DNA of 64,000 nt from an uncultured Clostridia bacterium (GTDB lineage Bacteria > Bacillota > Clostridia > Christensenellales > Aristaeellaceae): contig CAKTZR010000002.1 of assembly GCA_934636105.1 (NCBI GenBank), forward strand, positions 124,001-188,000, written 5' to 3'. This document shows, in pieces, positions 49,748-59,364 of the stretch. The position numbers were made by a program, and so were the translations under genes. Each line of letters starts with the position of its first letter. The first letter of the stretch is position 1. The notes beneath the pieces are model-generated. The model was not told the DNA's origin and searched no databases. It saw only the letters and a program-made list of their open reading frames with translations.

Positions 49748-50680
49748 ATGGAACGAAATCGAAACGTTTCGGATACCCCCGTCACCCTCTTGCCCAACCC
49801 GGGCGAGGGTGGCCCCGTCTATTCCGGTGACGACGAAAGCCAGATCCCGGCGATTCCCCTTCCGAATCCCGAAGAGGGCGGCGCGGTTTACCCCGATTCG
49901 GGCGACGACGCGCAGATTCCCGTCGTTCCCCTGCCCAACCCGGGCGAAGGCGGCCCCGTCTACCCCGGCAATGTCATTCAGCCCGTTCAGCCCATTCAGC
50001 CCATTCAGCCCATTCAGCCTCTGCCCACGGTTACATATGCCGCCGTCCGCTTTTTGAACGCGGCCTACGGCTATCCGGCCTTCCGCGTCTTTGTCGGCAA
50101 TCGCCGCGCGGCCAGCCTGCTCAACTTCGCGTCGCTCTCGGCCTATGTCCGCCTGGCTGCTGGCTATCAAACCGTGACCGTCACCGGCACGGACGGCTAT
50201 GTGTATATTCAAAAGACCATTCCCTTTGAAGCGGGCGGCCGCTTCACCGTCGCCATCATCAATCGTCCCGGCGGACTGGATTTGCTGCGCATCACGGATA
50301 ACTGCTGCTTCACCTCGTCGCAGGCGGCACATTTCCGCGTCGGCAACCTCGCACGGAACAGCGGCGCGCTCGACGTGCTCCTGCCCGACGGCCGCGCGGT
50401 CTATTCCGACGTGCGATTCAAGGAAATCACCTCGTTCAAGCGCATCGCGCCCGGCGCATATGAGTTTCTCTTTGCGGAAACCAACCAGCTTCCCGCGCCT
50501 GCCTATACGGATATCGAAACGCTGGATTCCGCATTCATCGGCTCGAATCCGCTTCCCGATACCGCCGCGTCGGTCTATCTGCAAGTAACGCGCGGCCGCG
50601 CCTATACGGTGTATCTGCTGCAAAACGGGCAGAGCTATAACGCCGTCAGCCCGCTGGTCGTTGAGGACGTCATCAGATAG
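49748..50680 (+). CDS. DUF4397-like protein with Pro/Gly-rich repeats
   Basis: A ~310-aa protein. The first ~70 residues hold three copies of Leu-Pro-Asn-Pro-x-Glu-Gly-Gly-x-Val-Tyr, then a Gln-Pro-Ile repeat linker. The remainder (~95-310) is beta-rich and looks like two DUF4397 modules (Val-Arg-Phe-Leu-Asn-Ala and Phe-Arg-Val-Gly-Asn-Leu starts). No signal peptide. A spore or cell-surface role is possible but not shown. The frame opens at 49703, but that ATG lies in the terminator loop; Met at 49748 is preferred although its ribosome site is weak. Confidence 0.72.
   Translation: MERNRNVSDTPVTLLPNPGEGGPVYSGDDESQIPAIPLPNPEEGGAVYPDSGDDAQIPVVPLPNPGEGGPVYPGNVIQPVQPIQPIQPIQPLPTVTYAAVRFLNAAYGYPAFRVFVGNRRAASLLNFASLSAYVRLAAGYQTVTVTGTDGYVYIQKTIPFEAGGRFTVAIINRPGGLDLLRITDNCCFTSSQAAHFRVGNLARNSGALDVLLPDGRAVYSDVRFKEITSFKRIAPGAYEFLFAETNQLPAPAYTDIETLDSAFIGSNPLPDTAASVYLQVTRGRAYTVYLLQNGQSYNAVSPLVVEDVIR
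49982..50017 (+). repeat. 9-bp tandem repeat (CCCATTCAG), four copies
   Basis: Four in-frame copies (the first CCCGTTCAG) coding for Pro-Ile/Val-Gln, between the repeat-rich start and the folded part of the DUF4397-like protein. Confidence 0.9.
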
Positions 50681-50695
50681 TCTTTGCGCAATTAT

Positions 50696-50745
50696 AAAAC
50701 GGCGAGCCGCTTCTGTCTATGGAAGCAGCCCGCCGTTTTCTTTTT
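50696..50745. terminator. Bidirectional terminator between convergent genes
   Basis: A hairpin with arms ~50696-50713 and 50722-50739 and A/T runs on both sides. It can serve the plus-strand DUF4397-like gene and the minus-strand gene whose stop is at 50745. Confidence 0.75.
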
Positions 50746-51365
50746 CAATTTTCTGCCTTTTCCACCCCAATCGCATTCATCTGCGCCGGGATAGACATCG
50801 TCGCTACGCCCGTGGTATAGAACGTCGCCGTTTCGCCAACCGCAACCGTCGTGCCCTCCGGCAGGGAAAGCAGCACCTGCGTGCCGCCATCCGTCGGGGT
50901 CACGAGCACGCGGCCGTCCTCCTGCACTTCATCCGCTGTGCCCGTCAGCGGATAAACGTTGACCGCCAGCGCCGCGGCCTGCGCAGGGATGGAGCGCGTC
51001 AGCTTACCGTCATAAAGCACCTCGGCATACTGCCCGACCGCCAGCTCACTTTGCTGAATCGCGCCGTTGTAGAGCGTGTCGTCCAGCAGATTGACCTGCA
51101 CCTTTCCCTGTTCCGTGCCTTCGAGCATCAGATATTCGTCGGTGATTTCCGTAATCTGTCCATAGAGCGAATACACCTGCGCCATGCCGTCCTCCGTCAG
51201 CGTTTCGTCCGTCAGCACCTCCGCCTGTTCCGGCTCGGTCGTCGCCTCCGGCGCTGCCGTTCCATCGGGCTGCACGGCCGGCTTTTTGTCGCTCGCGCCC
51301 TTCACCGCAAAACCGATACCCAGAATCACCAGAATCGCCGCAACGAGAATCATCCACTTTTTCAT
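50745..51365 (-). CDS. Membrane-anchored protein of unknown function
   Basis: A 206-aa protein with one N-terminal helix (~5-21), an Ala/Pro/Thr/Glu-rich linker (~28-50) and an outward beta-rich part. That part contains two OB-like stretches, one starting Tyr-Gly-Gln-Ile-Thr-Glu-Ile and one Arg-Val-Leu-Val-Thr-Pro. Start 51365 has GGAGG 8 nt upstream. I do not recognise the family; a small surface protein is all that can be said. Confidence 0.75.
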   Translation of the reverse strand: MKKWMILVAAILVILGIGFAVKGASDKKPAVQPDGTAAPEATTEPEQAEVLTDETLTEDGMAQVYSLYGQITEITDEYLMLEGTEQGKVQVNLLDDTLYNGAIQQSELAVGQYAEVLYDGKLTRSIPAQAAALAVNVYPLTGTADEVQEDGRVLVTPTDGGTQVLLSLPEGTTVAVGETATFYTTGVATMSIPAQMNAIGVEKAEN

Positions 51366-51454
51366 ATCGTTGTCCTCCTGAAACTTCGTTTTCATTCGAA
51401 CTTCGTCGTCCGATATCATTTAGACGGATGACGCGGCGAAAAGGTTCCCGCTTT

Positions 51455-52165
51455 TCAAAAACTTTTTTCAAAAGACGTCGGATAGCCCAGTATCCCGACC
51501 GTCTGGGTCGTCAGGGCAAACGCTTTTCCGTTCCACGCCAGCGTGCTGATGAAATCGCCCAGCGCATCCGCATGATACAGCCCGCTGATTCTCTGCCACG
51601 CGACCAGCTCCAGCATGCCGTCCCGGTTCACATCTGCCGGATAAAGCAGGCTCACGGGATCGACAAAGCCCTCCTGCTCCTGCTTAAGCTTCCCGTTTTC
51701 GTCGTAAAGCTGCGCGAGATAGTCGCTGTCCTTGCCCGCCAGGTCGATAAAATACGCCATACCCGTGTTTTCGCTCTCCACCCGAACGGCGTATTGGTCG
51801 AGATACTGCACCCGATAGCGCATCTGCTCGGCATATTGTTCGCTGTCAAACACCGTTTGATACGCGCCGTTTTGATATGCAATCACGCTGTACAGCCCGA
51901 TTGCGCCGCTCGAACCCGTTTCCATCGCAATCAAAACGTCCGCCCGGTCGCGCGCCGTCATGCTGCCCAGCACCACCTGCGGATCATAACCCTCATCGTG
52001 CGCCAACGGCACGCGCACGGTTCGACCCGTCCGGCCATCCGTGATGTCCAACTCGATGTTCTGCCAATACGCCGATCCGGAGTTTTGCTCGCCGGATAAA
52101 ATCAGGGTTTCCGCTGCGCCGTCGCCCGTCAGGTCGCCCCGCGCAGCTGCAATCCGTTTTCGCAT
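51455..52165 (-). CDS. VCBS/FG-GAP-like repeat protein, function unknown
   Basis: A 236-aa protein. Asp-Leu-Thr-Gly-Asp-Gly-Ala-Ala-Glu near the start and Asp-Val-Asn-Arg-Asp-Gly-Met-Leu-Glu-Leu near 190 are calcium-loop-like repeats of the VCBS/FG-GAP sort. No signal peptide or TM helix is seen at the chosen start, which has GGGGGAGG upstream, unusual for a family that is mostly extracellular. Its operon partner may be the anchored protein downstream. Confidence 0.7.
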   Translation of the reverse strand: MRKRIAAARGDLTGDGAAETLILSGEQNSGSAYWQNIELDITDGRTGRTVRVPLAHDEGYDPQVVLGSMTARDRADVLIAMETGSSGAIGLYSVIAYQNGAYQTVFDSEQYAEQMRYRVQYLDQYAVRVESENTGMAYFIDLAGKDSDYLAQLYDENGKLKQEQEGFVDPVSLLYPADVNRDGMLELVAWQRISGLYHADALGDFISTLAWNGKAFALTTQTVGILGYPTSFEKSF

Positions 52166-52206
52166 GGCCCCTCCCCCTTTTCAGGAGATCTTATGTCCTT
52201 GGGCAG

Positions 52207-52232
52207 AAAAAAAGCCCTCGCAGGGAGGGCTT
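52207..52232 (-). terminator. Terminator after the heavy-metal-domain gene
   Basis: AAGCCCTC and GAGGGCTT arms with a 5-nt loop, followed by a T run on the minus strand, 7 nt after the stop. Confidence 0.85.
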
Positions 52233-52239
52233 CAAAGCT

Positions 52240-52500
52240 TTACTTGTGCAGGAACCCGAACAGGCCCTTCTTTTCATACGGCTCGGTGTGAATCGCGCCG
52301 ACCTCATAACCCGTGTCGGCAATGACCTTTTTCAGCTTTTCCTCGTCGAGCGGATTCTTGCTGATGATCTCCGTCTGATTCTTCGCGCGGGAGGAATTGA
52401 CCTTCTCCACGTCCGGGAACGCCTTGCGCACCGCGTCGTTGATATGGGCTTCGCACATGCCGCACATCATGCCGCTGACTTCAACCGTGATCTTTTCCAT
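52240..52500 (-). CDS. Heavy-metal-associated domain protein (CopZ-like)
   Basis: An 86-aa HMA-fold protein. The metal loop is Gly-Met-Met-Cys-Gly-Met-Cys-Glu (Cys13, Cys16), with the typical beta-alpha-beta-beta-alpha-beta spacing and a basic Lys-Lys-Gly-Leu-Phe-Gly-Phe tail. It would carry copper or another soft metal in the cytosol. A CsoR-like operator sits in its promoter, supporting copper control. No P-type ATPase or csoR gene is adjacent. Confidence 0.85.
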   Translation of the reverse strand: MEKITVEVSGMMCGMCEAHINDAVRKAFPDVEKVNSSRAKNQTEIISKNPLDEEKLKKVIADTGYEVGAIHTEPYEKKGLFGFLHK

Positions 52501-52550
52501 CTATGAACACTCCTTTTCAATGAGCAGACGCTAACGGTTTTTGCGTCCAT

Positions 52551-52579
52551 AGCATACACCCCCTAGGGGTATTTGTCAA
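52551..52579 (-). promoter_or_regulatory. Promoter with CsoR-like operator for the heavy-metal protein
   Basis: TTGACA (52574-52579), a 17-nt spacer and TATGCT (52551-52556). The spacer contains a G/C palindrome centred on CCCCTAGGGG (52560-52569) flanked by TA-rich ends, like copper-responsive CsoR operators. A bound repressor there would block polymerase. Confidence 0.65.
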
Positions 52580-52591
52580 GATGCGAAAGAC

Positions 52592-52634
52592 AAAAAAAAC
52601 CTCATGTCCGCCCTTGCTTCAGGTGGACATGAGG
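52592..52634 (-). terminator. Terminator after clpX
   Basis: Perfect CCTCATGTCC/GGACATGAGG arms followed by eight T on the minus strand. Confidence 0.9.
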
Positions 52635-52647
52635 AAATCATGATTTT

Positions 52648-53967
<1,320 letters not shown>

Positions 53968-54003
53968 TTCGCACCTCAGAAAACATTGATTTCACTTGGC
54001 ATA

Positions 54004-54041
54004 AAAGCAAATTCTCCCCTCCCTTGGCGGGAAGGGAGAAC
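54004..54041 (-). terminator. Weak terminator or processing hairpin between clpP and clpX
   Basis: TTCTCCC/GGGAGAA-type arms with a T-rich but interrupted tail on the minus strand. Partial readthrough would let clpX be expressed from the upstream promoter. Confidence 0.5.
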
Positions 54042-54049
54042 GCTTTCGC

Positions 54050-54655
54050 TTACTTTTTGCGCGGCTGGTAGATTTCGTCGATGATGCCGTAGGCCAGCGC
54101 CTCTTCGGCCGTCATGAAGTAATCGCGTTCCACGTCGCGCTCGATGCGCTCCAGCGGCTGATGGGTCATTTCGCTCATCAGCTTGTTCATCTTGCCCTTG
54201 GTGCGCAGCAGCCATTGGGCGTGCAGTTGCACGTCGGTGGCCTGTCCGCTTGCGCCGCCGCTGGGCTGGTGAATCATCACTTCGCTGTTGGGCAGAGCAA
54301 GGCGCATGCCGGGTTCGCCCGCCATCAGCAGGAACGCGCCCATCGAGGCGGCCATGCCGAGGCAGACGGTGCGGATTTTCGGCTTGACATAGCGCATGGT
54401 GTCAAAGATCGCCATGCCGTCGGTCACGCTGCCGCCCGGGCTGTTGATGTACATGGAGATATCGGCGTCCGGGTCTTCCATTTCCAGAAAGAGCAGCTGG
54501 GCGACGATGCTGTTAGCCAGCGCCTCGTTCACCTCGCCGCGCAGAAAGACCACGCGGTCTTTCAGCAGGCGGGAGTAAACGTCATAAGAACGTTCGCCGT
54601 AAGGCGTCTTTTCAATGACGCTGGGTTCAAAGTAATAGTTATTGTTGGTCATCAT
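54050..54655 (-). CDS. clpP: ATP-dependent Clp protease proteolytic subunit ClpP
   Basis: A 201-aa serine protease with Ser104 in Gly-Met-Ala-Ala-Ser-Met-Gly-Ala, His129 in Met-Ile-His-Gln-Pro-Ser-Gly-Gly and the catalytic Asp in the Arg-Asp-Tyr-Phe-Met-Thr region. It forms the barrel used by ClpX. AAGGAGG lies before two adjacent ATG codons; either could start. Confidence 0.97.
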   Translation of the reverse strand: MMTNNNYYFEPSVIEKTPYGERSYDVYSRLLKDRVVFLRGEVNEALANSIVAQLLFLEMEDPDADISMYINSPGGSVTDGMAIFDTMRYVKPKIRTVCLGMAASMGAFLLMAGEPGMRLALPNSEVMIHQPSGGASGQATDVQLHAQWLLRTKGKMNKLMSEMTHQPLERIERDVERDYFMTAEEALAYGIIDEIYQPRKK

Positions 54656-54687
54656 AGACGCCTCCTTAACAGGCGTTGATTTTGTGA

Positions 54688-55974
54688 TTATTCGGCCTTC
54701 GCGTTGTCGCAGAGGAACTTCACGGCCTTATCGCGGATGACGTCGGCCTTGAAGTACTCGCGGTCGCCTTCGGTCAGGTTCTTCTTCAGATCCTCGACGT
54801 TCTGGCCGATCTGCTTGGCAAACTTCTCGATCTCCGCGTCGATTTCTTCCTCGGTCGCTTCAAACTTCTCGGCGTTCTCGACAGCTTCCAGCACGAGGTT
54901 CGCGCGCACGCTCTTTTCAGCCTGATCGCGATACTGGCCGCGGAAAGCCTTCTCGTCCTGGCCGGTATACTTCATGAAGTCGGCGAGCTTGAGGCCCTGC
55001 TGAGCCAGGCGCGCTTCAAAGTTGCGAACCATGGAATCAATCTGGCGCTCGACCATTGCGTCCGGAATCTCGACGGTGGCGTTCGCCATCACCTTTTCGA
55101 TCACCGCGTTGGTGAAAGCGTTGTTGTCGCGCTCGGCCGCCTGAGCTTCCAGTTTGGCGCGAACGTCGGCCTTATATGCGTCCAGCGTGTCAAACTCGCT
55201 GATGTCCTTAGCGAAATCGTCGTCAAGCGCCGGCAGTTGGGTCTCGGTGATGCTGTTGACCTTCACATGGAAGACAGCCGCCTTGCCCGCCAGATCGGGC
55301 GCATGGTACTCGGTCGGGAAGGTCACATTGATGTCCTTCTCCTCGCCGATGTTCATGCCGACCATCTGCTCCTCAAAGCCCGGGATGAAGGTGTGGCTGC
55401 CGATCTTGAGGGTCTGGCCCTCGGCGGTGCCGCCGGCGAACTTCACGCCGTCCACGCTGCCGGAATAATCGAGGTTCACGGTGTCGCCTTCCGCAACCGC
55501 GCGGTCATCCACGGAGACCTCGGCGGCCTGCTTGTTGCGCTCCTTCTCCACCTCGGCGTTCACGTCGTCCTCGGTCACAAGGGTGTGCTCCTTCTTGACC
55601 TCAACGCCCTTGTACTCGCCCAGGGTCACGTCCGGCTTGACGAACACTTCGCAGGTGAACTGCAGGTTCTTGCCGGAGCCGATCTGCTGGATATCGACCT
55701 GCGGACGATCGACGACTTCAAGCTTGTTCTCGTCGATGGCCGGGCCATAAACCTCGTCGAAGATCAGTTCGAAAGCCTCGTCATAGAAAACGCCCTCGCC
55801 GTACATGGTCTCAATCATCTTGCGCGGGGCGTGTCCCTTGCGGAAGCCGGGGATCGCGACCTGGCCGCGCACCTTGATGTATGCCTTGTCCATCGCCTCG
55901 TCGAACTTTGCCGCGTCGATGTCAAAGGAAAGTTTCACCTTATTGCTGGAAATCTTTTCAACAGTGGTGCTCAT
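54688..55974 (-). CDS. tig: Trigger factor (ribosome-bound chaperone and prolyl isomerase)
   Basis: A 428-aa protein in three parts: the ribosome-binding N domain with Gly-Phe-Arg-Lys-Gly-His-Ala-Pro (~41-48), an FKBP-type isomerase domain (~155-240, with Phe-Ile-Pro-Gly-Phe-Glu) and a helical C domain. It is the first gene of tig-clpP-clpX, behind a good promoter. Confidence 0.95.
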   Translation of the reverse strand: MSTTVEKISSNKVKLSFDIDAAKFDEAMDKAYIKVRGQVAIPGFRKGHAPRKMIETMYGEGVFYDEAFELIFDEVYGPAIDENKLEVVDRPQVDIQQIGSGKNLQFTCEVFVKPDVTLGEYKGVEVKKEHTLVTEDDVNAEVEKERNKQAAEVSVDDRAVAEGDTVNLDYSGSVDGVKFAGGTAEGQTLKIGSHTFIPGFEEQMVGMNIGEEKDINVTFPTEYHAPDLAGKAAVFHVKVNSITETQLPALDDDFAKDISEFDTLDAYKADVRAKLEAQAAERDNNAFTNAVIEKVMANATVEIPDAMVERQIDSMVRNFEARLAQQGLKLADFMKYTGQDEKAFRGQYRDQAEKSVRANLVLEAVENAEKFEATEEEIDAEIEKFAKQIGQNVEDLKKNLTEGDREYFKADVIRDKAVKFLCDNAKAE

Positions 55975-56034
55975 GATCTTTATGCTCCTCTACGGTAATG
56001 GTTGCGCCCCGGAAATCCCAAAACGCTATCTTAT

Positions 56035-56063
56035 ATTATAGCACGGGGTGCCGGGCTTTTCAA
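56035..56063 (-). promoter_or_regulatory. Sigma-A promoter of tig-clpP-clpX
   Basis: TTGAAA (56058-56063), a 17-nt spacer and perfect TATAAT (56035-56040) on the minus strand, ~60 nt before the tig start. Confidence 0.75.
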
Positions 56064-56206
56064 TCCTCAATCCGTGGTATTGAAGCGTTTTTTTGTTGTT
56101 TTCGGGCAATTTCCGCCCGCCTTTCTGATTTTTATGCGCCGCGCGCCCGCTTTATGCGCATACCTTCGCGCCTTTTTTGAAAGAATATCGGCAAAGGAGG
56201 CGCGCC

Positions 56207-58003
56207 ATGTCCCTGCTCTGTGTTCTTTCCGCTTCGCCGCGCACGTCGGCGGAGGCCGCCCTGCTGTCGCGCCGCATGCTTTCCATGCGCCCCTGTGCGG
56301 ACGCGCTGCTGGTGCTCTGCGATCTGCCGGATGCCTTTGCCGAGGTCATGCCGGAGGACGAGCCGCTTCTGCGCGCGCTGCAAAGCGCCGTGATGGCCGC
56401 CGACGCGCGCCAGCCGGGGCATTTTCTGCTGCTCGTCCGCAAGCGCGTTTGGGATGACGCGGCGCGGCTGTATCTGGGTGAAAATCAGCCGGTTTCGCCG
56501 ATACAGACGGTCGCTTCCCTGCTCGATCACGGGCAGGCTCACGCGTCCTTCGCCGCGGCCAGCTTTTCCCCCGCGTCGCTGGCCGGGCAGTTTTCGGATG
56601 TGCTCTTTTGTCCTGCCTGCGTCTCGTGCACGCCGGATGTCCCCCGCCGCATGCTCGCCGCTTCGAATGAATCCGGTCTGCTGGCTGCGCGCGTCCTGCC
56701 GCCGCTTAACGACCGCACGCCGCTGCTGACCCGCCTGCCGGATTTCGCCTTTTCGGAAGGGCTGGCCGCACTTCGCTTCCATTTGGCCCGCCGTCGCCGC
56801 GCGATGATTTCGTCCGGCGTGCTGCTGGCCTCCTCCAAGGCGTTTCCCCTGCTTGAAAAAGCGTCGTCCGTTGACAGCTGTCCCCTTTGGGAAGAAGCCG
56901 CCTTTGTCGCCGATGACCCGCCGTCCCTGCAAAAGGCCCTCCGGCAGAGCGCGCGCTTTTTTGATGCGCTCTGCCGCCTGCCCGCGCCGACAGGGCTGCA
57001 AAAATTCATGCTGCTTGCGCCGATGTTTCGGCTGTTTCTGCTGTTTCTCGCCGCCGTCACCGGCTGGGAAGCGCTGGCCGTTCTGGCGCTGCTTGAGCCT
57101 TATGCGCTGCTGCATCCGCGCCTGCTTCCCGCCGCGCTCGTGCGCGCAGCTTTTCTGCCGATGACGGCAGTCTGCGCGTTCAACACGTTTTTGGCGCACA
57201 AGCTGTCGCGTTCCCCGCTCCTGCGCATTCGTTTTCCGCGCGGCACGCAAACGCCGACTGCCTGCGCCGTCTGCGGCGCGGCGCTGATTCCCATTGCTTT
57301 TTTCAGCCTGCATGCGTTTGCCCCTCTGCTCTTTGTTTCGCTGCTGTGGCTGGCCGCGCCGCCGCTTTTCCGCGCGCTGAATCTGCCGGAAGCCGAGCGC
57401 ATTCCGCTCAACGCCGACGAACGCGCGCGCGTCTTGCAGCTTGCGCGGGAGACGTTCAATGCGCCCGTGGATCATGCCGCGCCGGGGCGTTCGATGCTCG
57501 TCGCCTGCGGCGGCTGTATGCTTGATTTTCTGGAACCGGATGAGGCCGCGCGGCGCATGCTGGCGCTTCTGCCCGATTTACAGAGTCTCCCGTTTGATGC
57601 GCACGAAACCGCCTGCGCACTGGCCGCCGCGCAATTCATCCGTGAGCGCATGGGCGACTGCGACGCGGCGCTTCGCGAGCTTCCGACGCAGATCGAGCAG
57701 GCCTGCATGCCGGAAGATATTGCGTTGTGGTTATCCGATATTCTGGACGGTGCGCAGGCGCGCAACGCTCTGTTTCTGCCGCTCTGCCGGGTTCGCGTCT
57801 CCTGCTTCATCACGCATCCGCACAGCTTTCTGGCCCTGCCGGACAAAGCAAAAACGCCCGACGATTCGTGGGCGTTTCTGATGTTCTGCGACGTGCTTTG
57901 CGCGCACGCTTTTTTCTCGTTATTCTGGCGTTCTCCCGCTGCCGCGCCGTATCGGAGTGGAGTGACGATTGGGGCTTTGCCCCAAACCCCACCAGAAACC
58001 TGA
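56207..58003 (+). CDS. Large membrane protein, degenerate relative of cyclic beta-glucan synthase (tentative)
   Basis: A 598-aa, very Ala/Leu/Arg-rich protein. The first ~280 residues are soluble, then ~5 TM helices (~275-400), then a soluble tail. The segment Leu-Cys-Asp-Leu-Pro-Asp-Ala, the later Met-Pro-Glu-Asp-Glu and Val-Arg-Lys-Arg-Val-Trp-Asp recall the GT84 part of NdvB-type glucan synthases. Where those have a Leu-Asp-x-Asp-Thr metal site this has Leu-Phe-Cys-Pro-Ala-Cys-Val, so transferase activity is unlikely. NdvB proteins exceed 2,000 aa. AAAGGAGG precedes the start. The final residues and stop come from a palindromic repeat. Function unknown. Confidence 0.5.
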   Translation: MSLLCVLSASPRTSAEAALLSRRMLSMRPCADALLVLCDLPDAFAEVMPEDEPLLRALQSAVMAADARQPGHFLLLVRKRVWDDAARLYLGENQPVSPIQTVASLLDHGQAHASFAAASFSPASLAGQFSDVLFCPACVSCTPDVPRRMLAASNESGLLAARVLPPLNDRTPLLTRLPDFAFSEGLAALRFHLARRRRAMISSGVLLASSKAFPLLEKASSVDSCPLWEEAAFVADDPPSLQKALRQSARFFDALCRLPAPTGLQKFMLLAPMFRLFLLFLAAVTGWEALAVLALLEPYALLHPRLLPAALVRAAFLPMTAVCAFNTFLAHKLSRSPLLRIRFPRGTQTPTACAVCGAALIPIAFFSLHAFAPLLFVSLLWLAAPPLFRALNLPEAERIPLNADERARVLQLARETFNAPVDHAAPGRSMLVACGGCMLDFLEPDEAARRMLALLPDLQSLPFDAHETACALAAAQFIRERMGDCDAALRELPTQIEQACMPEDIALWLSDILDGAQARNALFLPLCRVRVSCFITHPHSFLALPDKAKTPDDSWAFLMFCDVLCAHAFFSLFWRSPAAAPYRSGVTIGALPQTPPET

Positions 58004-58099
58004 GGTTTCTGGACTTCCCTCCTATGGAGCGCAATGCGCTCCATAAGTGGAAGGTGCAGGGAACTCAGTTCCCTGCCGGGTCCTAGGGCAGCGCCCTAG
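57971..58099. repeat. Cluster of five palindromes at a gene end
   Basis: Five near-contiguous perfect palindromes: 57971-57983 (loop TTT), 57992-58012 (TGA), 58023-58045 (AAT), 58056-58076 (one-base centre C) and 58083-58099 (AGC). The first two overlap the last ~11 codons and the stop of the membrane-protein gene. The core of the last recurs at 63675-63689. Confidence 0.85.
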
Positions 58100-58106
58100 C
58101 GTTTTT
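58083..58106 (+). terminator. Probable terminator formed by the last palindrome
   Basis: CTAGGGC/GCCCTAG arms with an AGC loop, followed by CG and five T on the plus strand. Confidence 0.6.
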
Positions 58107-58116
58107 CCCCTGTTCC

Positions 58117-59352
58117 TCATGCCCTGTTCCGTACAGGCCCGCGCATCATGTCGCCCGCCTGAAGCTTGTTCCCGCAGGGAATCCGAACCCGCTCCATCGG
58201 CACGTTCACCACGCCGACGTGCTCACCCGTCCGTTCAAGCACGATGTCCTCGATGACGAGCTTTTCGCTCCCCCTCGGCGTAACCGTTTCCAGCTCGTCG
58301 CCGACAAAGAAGCGGTTCTTCATCTCCACCAGCGCTTCCCCGCCGGAAACATCCAACACATAGCCCATGTATTCCGCTTCCTGCGTCACGCCGACCGCTT
58401 CGCCGCAGATTTTCGGCTGGCCGAAGTAAAAGCCCGTGTCATAAACCCGGTGGCTGATCTTGTCCAGCTCGCCGCGCAGCTGCTTTTGCAGCGCCACATC
58501 CGCTTTGTACCCCGCCGGGTCTTTTGCGTATGCGTCCATCGCCCGGCGATAGGCCCCGACAACCGTCGCAATGTAGATTTCCGTCTTCATCCGCCCTTCG
58601 ATCTTGAAGCAGCAGACGCCGCTCTCCATCAGCCGCGGCAGATCGTCCATCATGCAGATGTCCCGGCTGGAGAGAATCGCCGTGCCGCGCTCGTCCTCCT
58701 CGATGGGCATCGCTTCATCCGGCCTTGTCCTCTCATGCAGGGTGTATGTCCAGCGGCAGGGCTGGCTGCATGCGCCGCGGTTCGCGCTCCGCCCCGTCAG
58801 GAAGCTGGAAAGCATGCACCGCCCGGAATAGGACATGCACGCCGCGCCATGGATAAACGATTCCAGCTCGATTTCGCCGCCGACCGCCGCGCTCATCGCT
58901 TCAATCTGCTCAAACGTCATTTCCCGCGCCAGCACGACGCGCTTCGCGCCCAGCGCTTTGTAAACCCGTGCGGATTCGCTGTTCGTCGTGCTCGCCTGCG
59001 TGCTCACGTGAATATCCAGCCCCGGAACCTCCCGCGCAATCCGTGCAATCGCGCCGAGGTCAGAAACGATGGCCGCATCCACGCCCATGTCTCGCGCCAT
59101 TTGCGCCATCCGCACCATGCCGTCCAAATCGCCGTCAAAGGCAAAGATGTTCAGCGTCAAATTCACCTGTGCGCCCGCCGCGTGCGCCAACGCGACAGCC
59201 TGTTTAAGCTGCTTTTCATCAAAATTATTCGCCTGCGCGCGCAGGCCGTATTGCTTTGCGCCACAATAAACGGCGTCTGCACCGAAGCGCAGCGCCGTTT
59301 GAAGCGCCCTCATGTTGCCCGCAGGCGCGAGCAGCGAAGGCATGGTTTTCAT
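58117..59352 (-). CDS. U32-family peptidase-like protein (YrrO/RlhA/TrhP group)
   Basis: A 411-aa protein. It has the N-terminal TIM-barrel start Leu-Leu-Ala-Pro-Ala-Gly-Asn, the U32 signature around Glu-Ser-Phe-Ile-His-Gly-Ala-Ala-Cys-Met-Ser-Tyr-Ser-Gly-Arg-Cys, then Cys-Ser-Gln-Pro-Cys-Arg and Cys-Cys-Phe-Lys-Ile-Glu-Gly-Arg-Met-Lys. The Cys set is that of iron-sulfur U32 proteins, which hydroxylate RNA in known cases; older annotation calls them collagenases. First in its run from mltG. Confidence 0.9.
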   Translation of the reverse strand: MKTMPSLLAPAGNMRALQTALRFGADAVYCGAKQYGLRAQANNFDEKQLKQAVALAHAAGAQVNLTLNIFAFDGDLDGMVRMAQMARDMGVDAAIVSDLGAIARIAREVPGLDIHVSTQASTTNSESARVYKALGAKRVVLAREMTFEQIEAMSAAVGGEIELESFIHGAACMSYSGRCMLSSFLTGRSANRGACSQPCRWTYTLHERTRPDEAMPIEEDERGTAILSSRDICMMDDLPRLMESGVCCFKIEGRMKTEIYIATVVGAYRRAMDAYAKDPAGYKADVALQKQLRGELDKISHRVYDTGFYFGQPKICGEAVGVTQEAEYMGYVLDVSGGEALVEMKNRFFVGDELETVTPRGSEKLVIEDIVLERTGEHVGVVNVPMERVRIPCGNKLQAGDMMRGPVRNRA

Positions 59353-59364
59353 CTTGTCCTCCGA

